Assembly (NCBI RefSeq): GCF_003576245.1
Contig: NZ_QWGA01000003.1
Span: 1,302,001 to 1,366,000, forward strand
Length of the DNA: 64,000 nt
Origin: Henriciella algicola
GTDB lineage: Bacteria > Pseudomonadota > Alphaproteobacteria > Caulobacterales > Hyphomonadaceae
Reading direction: 5' to 3'
How positions within the stretch are numbered: position 1 is the stretch's first letter; the number at the start of each line of letters is the position of its first letter. The position numbers and the translations under genes are program-made. Under the pieces are notes generated by a model. It worked only from the letters and a program-made list of their open reading frames with translations. It made no database searches and was not told the DNA's origin. Below, piece after piece: positions 34,891 through 42,583 of the stretch.

Positions 34891-34919
34891 ATATGGGGAG
34901 CGAAGAAATAGGCCGCAAG
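34891..34919 (-). promoter_or_regulatory. Sigma-32 (RpoH) promoter of clpB
   Basis: Leftward reading gives CTTGCG (34919-34914), a 15-nt spacer, and CCCCATAT (34898-34891), a perfect heat-shock -10. The leader to the clpB ATG at 34766 is about 118 nt. The -35 overlaps a hairpin (GGCCGCA/TGCGGCC, 34911-34934) that may end rpoH transcription. Confidence 0.72.
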
Positions 34920-34934
34920 CGGGAGCCTGCGGCC
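34911..34934 (-). terminator. Terminator-like hairpin after rpoH
   Basis: A 7-bp perfect stem, GGCCGCA/TGCGGCC, with a 10-nt loop lies 30 nt past the rpoH stop and is followed leftward by TATTTC. Weak T tract. It overlaps the clpB -35 element, so the two functions would share sequence. Confidence 0.45.
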
Positions 34935-34963
34935 TTGAAGGTTTTTAAGGGAAGAGGAGTAAT

Positions 34964-35848
34964 CTACCGGGTCGGAATGAGGCCGGTTTCTTCTGGGTCA
35001 CCGACCATGGAAACCAGCGCCTTGCGGAGTTTGCCGAGCGCCTGATGTTCGATCTGGCGGACGCGCTCTTTCGAGATGCCGAGACGTTTGCCGAGCACTT
35101 CGAGGGTGACGGTGTCGTCGGTGAAGCGGCGTTCGCGGATGATCAGGTTTTCGCGATCGGTCAGCGTCTTGAGGGCTTCAAGGATCCAGCGGCGGCGGCG
35201 CTCGCTGTCATGCATTTCCATGACGCGGGTTTCGGTGACTTCATTCTCGTCTTCGAGAAGATCCTGCCACTGCGCTTCGCTGTCGGTCGCGAGCGGCGCG
35301 TTGAGCGAGCGGTCGGAGGCGGACAGGCGCGAGGCCATGTTTTCAACGTCGCGCTCTGGCACGCCGAGATGGGTGGCGATCCAGGTCTTGTTCTGCGGCG
35401 TCATGATGCCGTCGCCCGTATCGTCGATCTTCGCGCGCAGGCGCTTCAGATTGAAGAAGAGCGACTTCTGCGCGGCGGTCGTACCGGTGCGGACGATCGA
35501 CCAGTTGCGCAGGACAAAGTCCTGAATGGACGAGCGGATCCACCACGAAGCGTAGGTGGAAAAACGCACTTCGCGTTCTGGATCGAAGCGTGCGGCGGCC
35601 AGCATCAGACCGACATTGCCTTCCTGGACAAGATCGGACAGCGGCAGGCCATAATGGCGGAATTTCGAGGCCATGGAGATGACGAGGCGCATATAGGCGC
35701 TGGTCAGTTCGTGCAGGGCGTCTTCGTCCTGATGGTCGCGCCAGCGTACAGCAAGGTCCACTTCGTGTTCCTGACTGAGCATCGGTTTGTTCATGGCGGT
35801 TCTGACAAAACGGCGATCTGCTGTATCTGTTGTCGAACGAACTGCCAT
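34964..35848 (-). CDS. rpoH: Heat-shock sigma factor RpoH (sigma-32)
   Basis: A 294-residue group 3 sigma-70 protein. Region 2 reads LPLSDLVQEGNVGLMLAAARFDPEREVRFSTYASWWIRSSIQDF; the RpoH box is visible as TAAQKSLFFNLKRLR; region 4 ends GISKERVRQIEHQALGKLR. It directs transcription from CTTGAA/CCCCATNT promoters, two of which occur in this window. ATG 35848 is preferred because AGGAG stands 7 nt upstream; the frame is open further. Between carD and clpB, all leftward. Confidence 0.96.
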   Translation of the reverse strand: MAVRSTTDTADRRFVRTAMNKPMLSQEHEVDLAVRWRDHQDEDALHELTSAYMRLVISMASKFRHYGLPLSDLVQEGNVGLMLAAARFDPEREVRFSTYASWWIRSSIQDFVLRNWSIVRTGTTAAQKSLFFNLKRLRAKIDDTGDGIMTPQNKTWIATHLGVPERDVENMASRLSASDRSLNAPLATDSEAQWQDLLEDENEVTETRVMEMHDSERRRRWILEALKTLTDRENLIIRERRFTDDTVTLEVLGKRLGISKERVRQIEHQALGKLRKALVSMVGDPEETGLIPTR

Positions 35849-35965
35849 GGCGCGGCTCCTCATCTGTCTTTTACGGACGGTCCCTGCATGTTCATACGCG
35901 CATGACGAGTATTGGTTCACTCAGCGGCAAAAAAAATTCAGCTTTCGTTCATCTCCGTAAACAAA

Positions 35966-35991
35966 AAGCCCCGCCGGTGAGGGCGGGGCTT
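35966..35991 (-). terminator. Intrinsic terminator of carD
   Basis: A perfect 10-bp stem, AAGCCCCGCC with GGCGGGGCTT, and a 6-nt loop; leftward it runs into TTTTTGTTT. It lies 32 nt past the carD stop and separates carD from rpoH. Confidence 0.88.
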
Positions 35992-36022
35992 TGAATTTAT
36001 GACCTGAAAAGAAGGCGGCCGA

Positions 36023-36550
36023 TCAGGCGGCTTTCTTTTTGGCGAGCGACTTTGCAAGGCGCTCCATTGCGGTGTCGTGGTCGGTGTTTTCGACCGCCGC
36101 GAGTTCGCGGGCCATACGGTCGAGCGCGTTCTCATAAAGCTGACGCTCGGAGTAGGACTGCTCTGGCTGATCTTCGCCGCGGTGCAGGTCGCGCACAACT
36201 TCTGCGATTGAGATCAGGTCGCCAGAATTGATTTTCGCTTCGTATTCCTGAGCCCGGCGCGACCACATGGTACGCTTGATGCGGGCCTTGCCGCCGAGGG
36301 TCTTCAGGGCATCATCAACGAGCTTGGAGCCAGCGAGGGCACGCATGCCCGAGGCTTCAGCGCGGTTGGTCGGCACGCGCAGGATCATCTTGTCCTGGTC
36401 GAACGACACCACATACACTTCGAGTGACATGCCAGCGACGGTCTGCTTTTCGATCTTCGTGATCTGACCGACACCGTGTGCCGGATAGACGACCGACTGG
36501 CCGACCGCGAAAGCGAGTTCCTGGACATCACCCTGTGTTTCTTTGGACAT
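36023..36550 (-). CDS. carD: CarD-family transcription factor
   Basis: A 175-residue regulator that binds the RNA polymerase beta subunit and stabilises open complexes. The N-terminal RNAP-interacting Tudor-like domain shows FAVGQSVVYPAHGVGQITKIE, and the helical DNA-binding C-terminus shows KRTMWSRRAQEYEAKINSGDL and a basic end. It lies between fdxA and rpoH, a common alphaproteobacterial arrangement. Its promoter likely uses TATAAA near 36603-36608 on the minus strand. Confidence 0.95.
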   Translation of the reverse strand: MSKETQGDVQELAFAVGQSVVYPAHGVGQITKIEKQTVAGMSLEVYVVSFDQDKMILRVPTNRAEASGMRALAGSKLVDDALKTLGGKARIKRTMWSRRAQEYEAKINSGDLISIAEVVRDLHRGEDQPEQSYSERQLYENALDRMARELAAVENTDHDTAMERLAKSLAKKKAA

Positions 36551-36705
36551 GTGCTGATAGCCTTTCTACGCAACATGAGCCTTCATCCCCCGGTGACGAT
36601 TTTATAGTCAGACCGGAGATTGATGCAGGCTCCCTGAAATTAAGCTGATATTTATGTATCAGAAAAAAGACTATTTTACAACTGTGAGTATTTCGCAGGT
36701 GCGAA

Positions 36706-37047
36706 CTAGTCGCCGTCGCCAGGCTTCGGGCTGAAGTATTTTTCAAGCTTGTCTGTTTCTTGCGCGAACTTTTCCCGGTCCTCGGGAGGCTCTTTCATGC
36801 GCGTAATGTTGGGCCAGACCTTCGCGTATTCGGTATTCAGCTTCAGCCACTTGGAATCCGGGTCATCTTCGGTGTCCGGCTTGATGGCCTCTACAGGACA
36901 TTCCGGCTCACAGACGCCGCAATCGATGCATTCGTCCGGGTGAATGACGAGCATGTTCTCGCCTTCATAGAAGCAATCGACGGGGCAGACCTCGACACAG
37001 TCCATATACTTGCAGCGAATGCAGGCATCGACGACGATATATGTCAT
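36706..37047 (-). CDS. fdxA: Seven-iron ferredoxin FdxA
   Basis: A 113-residue electron carrier. Cys9, Cys17 and Cys21 (spacing x7, x3) fit a 3Fe-4S cluster, and Cys40-x2-Cys43-x2-Cys46-x3-Cys50 fits a 4Fe-4S cluster. The C-terminal extension ([15 protein letters not shown]) is typical of alphaproteobacterial FdxA. Just past the stop is a small TTCGC/GCGAA hairpin (36692-36705). Gene order S4-TerB-fdxA-carD is consistent with related genomes. Confidence 0.96.
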   Translation of the reverse strand: MTYIVVDACIRCKYMDCVEVCPVDCFYEGENMLVIHPDECIDCGVCEPECPVEAIKPDTEDDPDSKWLKLNTEYAKVWPNITRMKEPPEDREKFAQETDKLEKYFSPKPGDGD

Positions 37048-37113
37048 GGAGATATAGTCTTCCTGGCTTTAGGTGTGCGGGCATTTGGCGATGAAGACGC
37101 CTTAAGTCAATCG

Positions 37114-37554
37114 TCAGAGGTGACGCGTCTCAGCCCGGCGGCGTGCCTGATTGCGGCGGACATCGTCGACATGCAGCAGGCTGGCGACATGGCGGATGAA
37201 GGCTTCCTCGAACTTACAGGCCGCGCCATCGGCCAGTGAGACGAGGTAGAGACCTTCGACGACCTTCACGCGCTTCAGGAGTGGCAGCTTCTTCACATGC
37301 TTGGTGAACTGGTGAGAGCCGATGGCATTTTCAGCGAGGTCCTCGCCCTGCTCCATGACTTCGTCGACGCGTTCGGCATCAAGACCGAGGCTGTCGAGCA
37401 GGATTTCGGCGATCTGGTCGCTTTCGAGATTGGCGTAGACACCGTCCACCAGCGCGACTTCGACGAGCAGGGCAGCCGTGGCGACTTCGGGGTCGATCTC
37501 ACGCGGCTGGGCAGGGGGCCGCTTTGAAAACAAGTTCTTCAGCGCATCAAGCAT
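37114..37554 (-). CDS. TerB-like helical protein
   Basis: A 146-residue acidic helical protein of the tellurite-resistance TerB family: ATAALLVEVALVDGVYANLESDQIAEIL then LLKRVKVVEGLYLVSLADG and a second conserved acidic helix. TerB-like domains bind divalent metal through acidic residues. Its start overlaps the end of the S4-protein gene by 8 nt, so it is part of the helicase-S4-TerB operon. Bacterial TerB singletons are often uncharacterised; a link to tellurite is not implied. Confidence 0.82.
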   Translation of the reverse strand: MLDALKNLFSKRPPAQPREIDPEVATAALLVEVALVDGVYANLESDQIAEILLDSLGLDAERVDEVMEQGEDLAENAIGSHQFTKHVKKLPLLKRVKVVEGLYLVSLADGAACKFEEAFIRHVASLLHVDDVRRNQARRRAETRHL

Positions 37555-37846
37555 CGTGGCGCTCCTGATCGTTTATGGCGAGGTCCTCATAGAGCTCGCG
37601 CGCCTCGCTGGCCGGTCCGCGGCGCTCACCATGACCCCGCACCCGGACGCTGACTATTTGGCCACCTCTGGGAAAACTTACAATATCTCCCGGCAAGATA
37701 CGAAAGCCGGGTTTGGTCACCTTGCGCAATTGTCCGTTGCGGGAGAGGCGGACGCCCTTGCCGGTGACATGAGCTGTGGCGAGTGCGCGCGTCTTGAAGA
37801 AGCGTGCCCGCCAGAGCCAGATATCAAGGCGCAGTTCTTCGCTTAT
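37547..37846 (-). CDS. S4-domain RNA-binding protein (Hsp15-like) with apparent AUA start
   Basis: A 99-residue S4 protein: EELRLDIWLWRARFFKTRALATAHVTGKGVRLSRNG then VTKPGFRILPGDIVSF, matching the Hsp15/HslR type that binds stalled 50S subunits or structured RNA. No ATG, GTG or TTG occurs between the upstream in-frame stop and the S4 core. The expected start (Met-Ser-Glu-Glu-Leu-Arg-Leu-Asp) falls on ATA at 37846-37844, with GGAG 8 nt upstream, and ATA overlaps the helicase stop as ATAA. A later TTG at 37729 would delete most of the domain. Either a rare AUA initiator or a base error. Confidence 0.75.
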   Translation of the reverse strand: MSEELRLDIWLWRARFFKTRALATAHVTGKGVRLSRNGQLRKVTKPGFRILPGDIVSFPRGGQIVSVRVRGHGERRGPASEARELYEDLAINDQERHDA

Positions 37847-40590
37847 GACTTGTTCTCCGGCGTGTCGGTGCTGACCTCAGGCGTGTCGGATGTTGGAGGC
37901 GTTGCCGGCTTGCCCGCACCCTGGTTGGCGGCGCCATCCGTCTTGGCCTGTTTGGGCTTTTTCTTCTTCGGTTTCGGCTTTGGAGCCGGCGGCGGAGGGG
38001 GCAGCAGGCTGGCGAGCGCTGCGAACGGGCTGTCCGGGTCCGGCTGGCGTGGCGCGGGGCGTCCGCCGCCTCTTTGGGGGCGACCTTTGGAATTGCCGGA
38101 TTTCGCGTGCTTGGGGGGACCGCCCTTGCCTTTTGGACCAGATTGCGGGCGCTTGCCGCGCGGCGGGCCGTCCTGACGGTTGCGGGACAGGTAGCGCCAG
38201 AGCGTGACGGCGCCAGTTTCAGGATCTTTCTCCGCCGGGGCAAGGCCAAAGCCTTTCACAACGGCTGGAAACTCATCGCCCGGGCAGGAGATGACAGAGG
38301 CCAGCTCTGCCGGAAGCTCAAATGCGGGCTTGTCGGCCTCCTTGCGGCGCTTGGAGATTTCCCAGCCTAGGCGTTCGGCCAGGTCTGCGCGGACGGCGCG
38401 CTTGCCAAAGCGCAGATAGCCCTGGGCGTGCAGCTCTGCATCGTCCCACTCGCCATCAAGCTCGAAGGAGCCTGCGCCTTCCGGGGCGACACGGCGGTCT
38501 TTGCCGGTCTGGCTGGCCTGAAGGATGGCGATCATGCGCTGGGCCGCAGGTTTCTGGGCATCAGGCACGTGAGCGGCAACCCGGCCCGTGCGCAGCCCGG
38601 CGGTTTTCAGCGCTTCGCGTTCTTCCTTGGAGACATGCGGCGGGGGCGACTCTTCGCGAAGGTCGATGGCCGCGCCGCTTTCGAGCAGGCGGAAGGCGAG
38701 ACCACGCGCCATGCCCTGAAGTTCTGTGCCGGTTTCGCCAAGCTTGAGCTTTGCGTGGGTTGGCAGCACCCGCTTCATTTCCTCACCGAGCCATTCGTCG
38801 ACGCGCTTGAGCGCGGCTTCACGGCGATGGGTTTCGGTGTCTTCGGCGCCGATCAGCTCAAGGCGGGGGGCAAGCCAATCCGGGCCGGGCTTCAGGCGGG
38901 CGATCTCTTCACCTTTCCAAGTGATGGCCCCGCTGTCGGCAAGGGCGAAGGCTTCGGCAGGCGCGCCAGCAATCTCTCCCAGCCTTTCGGCGAGGATCGG
39001 GCCCAGTGCGGAAACGGCAGCAGAGCGCACAGCCTTGCCTTCCAGCGTCTTCGCCGTGGAGGCAGGTTCGAAGTGGAGACCGACGAGGCGGCCAACAATA
39101 TGACCTTCGACGGTGACTTCTCCGGTGTCAGACAGTTCAGTCAAAAGCAGATCTTCCCTTTTCAGTCCGGCAAGCAGGGCCGTGGTGCGCCTGTCTACAA
39201 AGCGCAATGTCAACGCAGCGTGAAGCGCATCCGACAGCCTGTCTTCTATTTCCCGCGTCTTCTCACGCCAATAGGCCGGGTTTTCCAGCCAGTCCTCACG
39301 ATGGGCGGCATAGGTCCACGTCCGGATCATGGCAAGTCTGTGCTGAAGACTGGATATGTCCGGGACGTTGGCTTCGAGGTTGTCGAGACGCTTTTCCATG
39401 GCGACATCGCCGAGGCGCGCGTCAGGGTCTGCGAGCGTTTCAGCGAGGCCAAGAACGAGCCGACCATGGCCCTCATGGCCTGACTTGCGAAAGTCTGGAA
39501 GGCGGGCAAGGTCCCAGAGGCGGCGGACCTTGCGCCCACCGCGGATCTCCGGGCCGATCGCTTCGTCTTCAGCCATGCGGCGCAGCACCCATTCGTCCAG
39601 CGCATGCGGGTTCTGGCGCAGGACCGGATGCCCGGACGGCCGCGAGAGGCTGGCGATCAGCGTCTTGATGGACCGATAGTCGAGATTTGAGTTTCGCCAC
39701 TGAAGCTCATCGACCGGCTCAAACTGGTTTGTCTCGATGGCGTGGACCAGCTCTTCCTCGAAAGGCGGGCAGTCGCCCGTCTCGCCAAATTCGCCATCGG
39801 TGCGAAAGCGCCCGGCGCGCCCGGCAATCTGCCCGGCTTCGGCAGCCGACAGCCAGCGATTGCGCCGTCCATCGAACTTTGAGCGCGCGGCGAAAGCGAT
39901 CCGCTCCACATCGAGATTGAGGCCCATGCCGATCGCGTCAGTCGCGACAAGGTAGTCGACTTCGCCAGACTGGTAGAGCGCGACCTGCGCGTTTCGGGTG
40001 CGCGGGCTGAGCGCGCCCATGACGATGGCGGCCCCACCCTTCTGTCGCTTCAGCAGCTCGCCGATGGCGTAAACCTGCTCAGTTGAGAAGGCGACAACGG
40101 CAGAGCGCTTGGGCAGCTTGGTGATCTTGGTCGGGCCGGCATAGTGGAGCTGCGAGAAGCGCTCTCTTGTGTTGGTGTCGACATCGAGATCGAGGTCTCG
40201 CAGGACGCCGCGCATGGTTTCTGCGCCAAGCAGGAGAGTTTCCTGCGTGCCGCGCGCATGGAGAATGCGGTCGGTGAAGACGTGGCCGCGATCTTCGTCA
40301 CCTGCGAGCTGGATCTCGTCGACGGCGAGGAACTCGACCCGCTTGTGAACCGGCATGGATTCCACAGTGCAGACCCAGTAGCGCGCGGTCGGCGGCTCTA
40401 TGCGCTCTTCACCCGTGATGAGCGCGACGGCGCGTGCGCCCTTTGCCTTCACGACCCGGTCATAGACTTCGCGTGCAAGCAGGCGCAGCGGCAGGCCGAT
40501 CATGCCGCTAGCGTGGCCCATCATACGCTCAATGGCGTAGTGCGTCTTGCCGGTATTGGTCGGGCCGAGGACGGCCTTCAGGGTGCCCAT
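37843..40590 (-). CDS. Suv3-like DEAD/DExH RNA helicase
   Basis: A 915-residue helicase related to mitochondrial Suv3. Walker A GPTNTGKT is at 9-16, DEIQ at 91-94, and motif VI-like QIAGRAGR lies in the second RecA domain (about 265). A Suv3 C-terminal region follows, then a low-complexity basic/proline tail rich in KGKGG, PQRGGG and KPKPKKKK, likely an RNA-binding tail. It probably unwinds structured RNA for degradation. It is translationally linked to the S4 gene (ATAA overlap) and so leads the helicase-S4-TerB unit. Confidence 0.92.
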   Translation of the reverse strand: MGTLKAVLGPTNTGKTHYAIERMMGHASGMIGLPLRLLAREVYDRVVKAKGARAVALITGEERIEPPTARYWVCTVESMPVHKRVEFLAVDEIQLAGDEDRGHVFTDRILHARGTQETLLLGAETMRGVLRDLDLDVDTNTRERFSQLHYAGPTKITKLPKRSAVVAFSTEQVYAIGELLKRQKGGAAIVMGALSPRTRNAQVALYQSGEVDYLVATDAIGMGLNLDVERIAFAARSKFDGRRNRWLSAAEAGQIAGRAGRFRTDGEFGETGDCPPFEEELVHAIETNQFEPVDELQWRNSNLDYRSIKTLIASLSRPSGHPVLRQNPHALDEWVLRRMAEDEAIGPEIRGGRKVRRLWDLARLPDFRKSGHEGHGRLVLGLAETLADPDARLGDVAMEKRLDNLEANVPDISSLQHRLAMIRTWTYAAHREDWLENPAYWREKTREIEDRLSDALHAALTLRFVDRRTTALLAGLKREDLLLTELSDTGEVTVEGHIVGRLVGLHFEPASTAKTLEGKAVRSAAVSALGPILAERLGEIAGAPAEAFALADSGAITWKGEEIARLKPGPDWLAPRLELIGAEDTETHRREAALKRVDEWLGEEMKRVLPTHAKLKLGETGTELQGMARGLAFRLLESGAAIDLREESPPPHVSKEEREALKTAGLRTGRVAAHVPDAQKPAAQRMIAILQASQTGKDRRVAPEGAGSFELDGEWDDAELHAQGYLRFGKRAVRADLAERLGWEISKRRKEADKPAFELPAELASVISCPGDEFPAVVKGFGLAPAEKDPETGAVTLWRYLSRNRQDGPPRGKRPQSGPKGKGGPPKHAKSGNSKGRPQRGGGRPAPRQPDPDSPFAALASLLPPPPPAPKPKPKKKKPKQAKTDGAANQGAGKPATPPTSDTPEVSTDTPENKS

Positions 40591-40639
40591 GTCAGTGCAA
40601 CTGCCAGAAAAGCGGGAGGGGGTTCAAGCGAAGGTGCGC

Positions 40640-42361
40640 TTAATTCTGCGCCGGGCAAGGCGGCGGCGCATCCATCGTCTCATCCTCGAACCGTTCGACC
40701 CAGTCGCCTGTGCGGGGCAGGGGATCGAAGCCGGAGGCGCGATAGAGAACAAGCTCCCGCATGATCGGACAGCCATTCGAGCGCTCGCCGAGGTCGACGC
40801 TGACGGCACCAACGCGTTCGAAGGTCTCAAAGTCAGCGGCGATGGCTGGCCTTCGGTTCGGTCGGTAGCTCGCAACAAGGACGTCGCCGTCTATGGCGGG
40901 TGTAAGCGGCTGCTGTTCTGCGAAGCTGTGCGCGCCTTCATTGTAGCGCCAGAGGATCAGCGGCGCGCCGATCCGGTTCTTCAGATAGAAGTCGAGGCCG
41001 TGCCAGACTTCTCTCTCATCGGTGACGAGGGCGCTTGGCGTGCCGTTCTCTTCTGTAAAAGCGGCGAGCTGGTCAGAAAGTGCATCCCAGCCGCGCGTGC
41101 GTTTGAGGGCGTTGTCGAGGTCCAGCGGACCAGAGATCATGTTCGGGATAATCAGGGCGACCATCATGACGAGGCCAAGGACGCCGTGCAGGGTCAGCCC
41201 TGCCCAGAAGAGGCCTTCGGGACGGAAGCGGAAGGCAAAGGCAAAGCCGACAATCCCTGCGGCGACGGCAAGGCCAACGGCAAGGCGGGCGGTCAAGGTG
41301 AAGTCTGGCGCGAGCAGGAAGCCGACGGCTGAAAGCGCGGCGATGGTCCACCACAGCCAACGATTGGCGCGGGCACGGATGAAGAAGATCGCGATCAGGA
41401 TCGAGGCGGCCGGGTAGGCGGTCGCTGCCCAGTTGGCGTGTGCGCGGGACAGGACCGACTGGAATAGGATGATCGTCAGCACCGGGACGATGAAGGCGCT
41501 GAGCCACAGCTCCTGGCGTCCTGTTTCCGGCCGTCTGCTGGCGCGCAGGAAGAAAAGCGCGGCGATCAGGCCAAGGAAGCTGACCGGGCCGAAGACGCCC
41601 ATCTGGTCTGCGAGGAATTTAAGGGCGTTCTCTGGATTGAGCAGATCGCCGCCAAGATTGGCGTTGTCGACCGTATGGCCAACGGTCGCAAAATCATTCG
41701 CCGCATTCCAGACAAGGTGAGGCGTGATGACGACAAGCGTCGCGGCGAGGGCAGCGAGACCTTTGAGAGAAAAGAGGCCCCTGCGGGTCGGCGCGTCAAA
41801 GACGGCAGTGAGCGCGATGCCGATGGCAAAATAGATCATCGCATATTTCGCGAGGAAGCCTGCGCCAACTGCGAGGCCAAGGCCAACAAAGCCTGCCCAG
41901 CCAGCTTCGCCTTCGCGCACCCGCCAGAGCAGATAGAGCGCGCAGGCCCAGATCGGCATCAGGACGCCGTCAGTAGATAGCACAAATGAAGACAGCCAGA
42001 CCGCTGGCATCAGGGCATAGCCAACGGACGCCATGAAACCGGTCCGCGGGCCAGCCATGCGCCGGCCCAGCAGGAAGAGGCACCAGGCCGCGATCGTATG
42101 AAGGAAGGCGGCGGGCAGGCGCACCGCCCAAGCAGAATCGCCGAAGATGGCCGTGCTCGTATGAATGGTCCACGCGATCAGGGGCGGTTTTGAGTAATAG
42201 CCCCAGTCCAGCGTCTGTCCCCAGCGCCAGTACTGGGCTTCATCCGCATAGAGCTCCAGCGGCGTGAGAAGCACGCTCAGCATACGTAGCACCAGAAGCC
42301 CGATAAGAATCAGGGCTGTGCGCCGGGCATAATCTGTCTGGTGTGCGTCTGTGCGGGTCAT
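40640..42361 (-). CDS. GT39 (ArnT/PMT-like) membrane glycosyltransferase
   Basis: A 573-residue protein with about 11-12 membrane helices. The first periplasmic loop has the catalytic acidic pair LELYADEAQYWRWG followed by GYYSKPPLIAW, the ArnT/dolichyl-phosphate-mannosyltransferase signature. A small C-terminal periplasmic domain follows (about 430-573). It would use a polyprenyl-phosphate sugar made by a GtrB-type enzyme to glycosylate lipid or protein outside the inner membrane. ATG 42361 is used rather than the TTG three bases earlier. Single gene, divergent from the TonB receptor. Confidence 0.9.
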   Translation of the reverse strand: MTRTDAHQTDYARRTALILIGLLVLRMLSVLLTPLELYADEAQYWRWGQTLDWGYYSKPPLIAWTIHTSTAIFGDSAWAVRLPAAFLHTIAAWCLFLLGRRMAGPRTGFMASVGYALMPAVWLSSFVLSTDGVLMPIWACALYLLWRVREGEAGWAGFVGLGLAVGAGFLAKYAMIYFAIGIALTAVFDAPTRRGLFSLKGLAALAATLVVITPHLVWNAANDFATVGHTVDNANLGGDLLNPENALKFLADQMGVFGPVSFLGLIAALFFLRASRRPETGRQELWLSAFIVPVLTIILFQSVLSRAHANWAATAYPAASILIAIFFIRARANRWLWWTIAALSAVGFLLAPDFTLTARLAVGLAVAAGIVGFAFAFRFRPEGLFWAGLTLHGVLGLVMMVALIIPNMISGPLDLDNALKRTRGWDALSDQLAAFTEENGTPSALVTDEREVWHGLDFYLKNRIGAPLILWRYNEGAHSFAEQQPLTPAIDGDVLVASYRPNRRPAIAADFETFERVGAVSVDLGERSNGCPIMRELVLYRASGFDPLPRTGDWVERFEDETMDAPPPCPAQN

Positions 42362-42470
42362 CAAGGTCTGCTGCTAGCGCGGAGTTTACGCCAAGGCCAG
42401 CACTAGAGGTGATGTGTGTCTTTTTTGCACGCTTCCGAAACGGAATGTTGCAGTGCACAGCTCTTACTAA

Positions 42471-42485
42471 TGACTGTCACGAAAG
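42471..42485 (+). promoter_or_regulatory. Pho-box-like element before the TonB receptor
   Basis: TGACTGTCACGAAAG contains the PhoB half-site CTGTCAC. The same 15-mer with one change (A for G) occurs before the PstS-like gene at 52893-52907. The second half-site, 11 bp upstream, is poor here (3 of 7), so PhoB control is only suggested. A TGCAGTGCA element lies 15 bp further upstream (42449-42457). Confidence 0.35.
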
Positions 42486-42583
42486 AGTTACATAGCGGGA
42501 ATAGAGGCGCGAGCAATTGAGCTTTGGTCGTCTTCCGTCTGGGGAATTCGGTCAAACCGAGCAACTGAAGAGGGGTTTCTTCA

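Noticed and set aside
36651-36669. CTGATA-N6-TATCAG hairpin next to AAAAAA, considered as the fdxA terminator
   Set aside because: In the leftward fdxA direction the T run comes before the stem, not after it, so it does not fit an intrinsic terminator.
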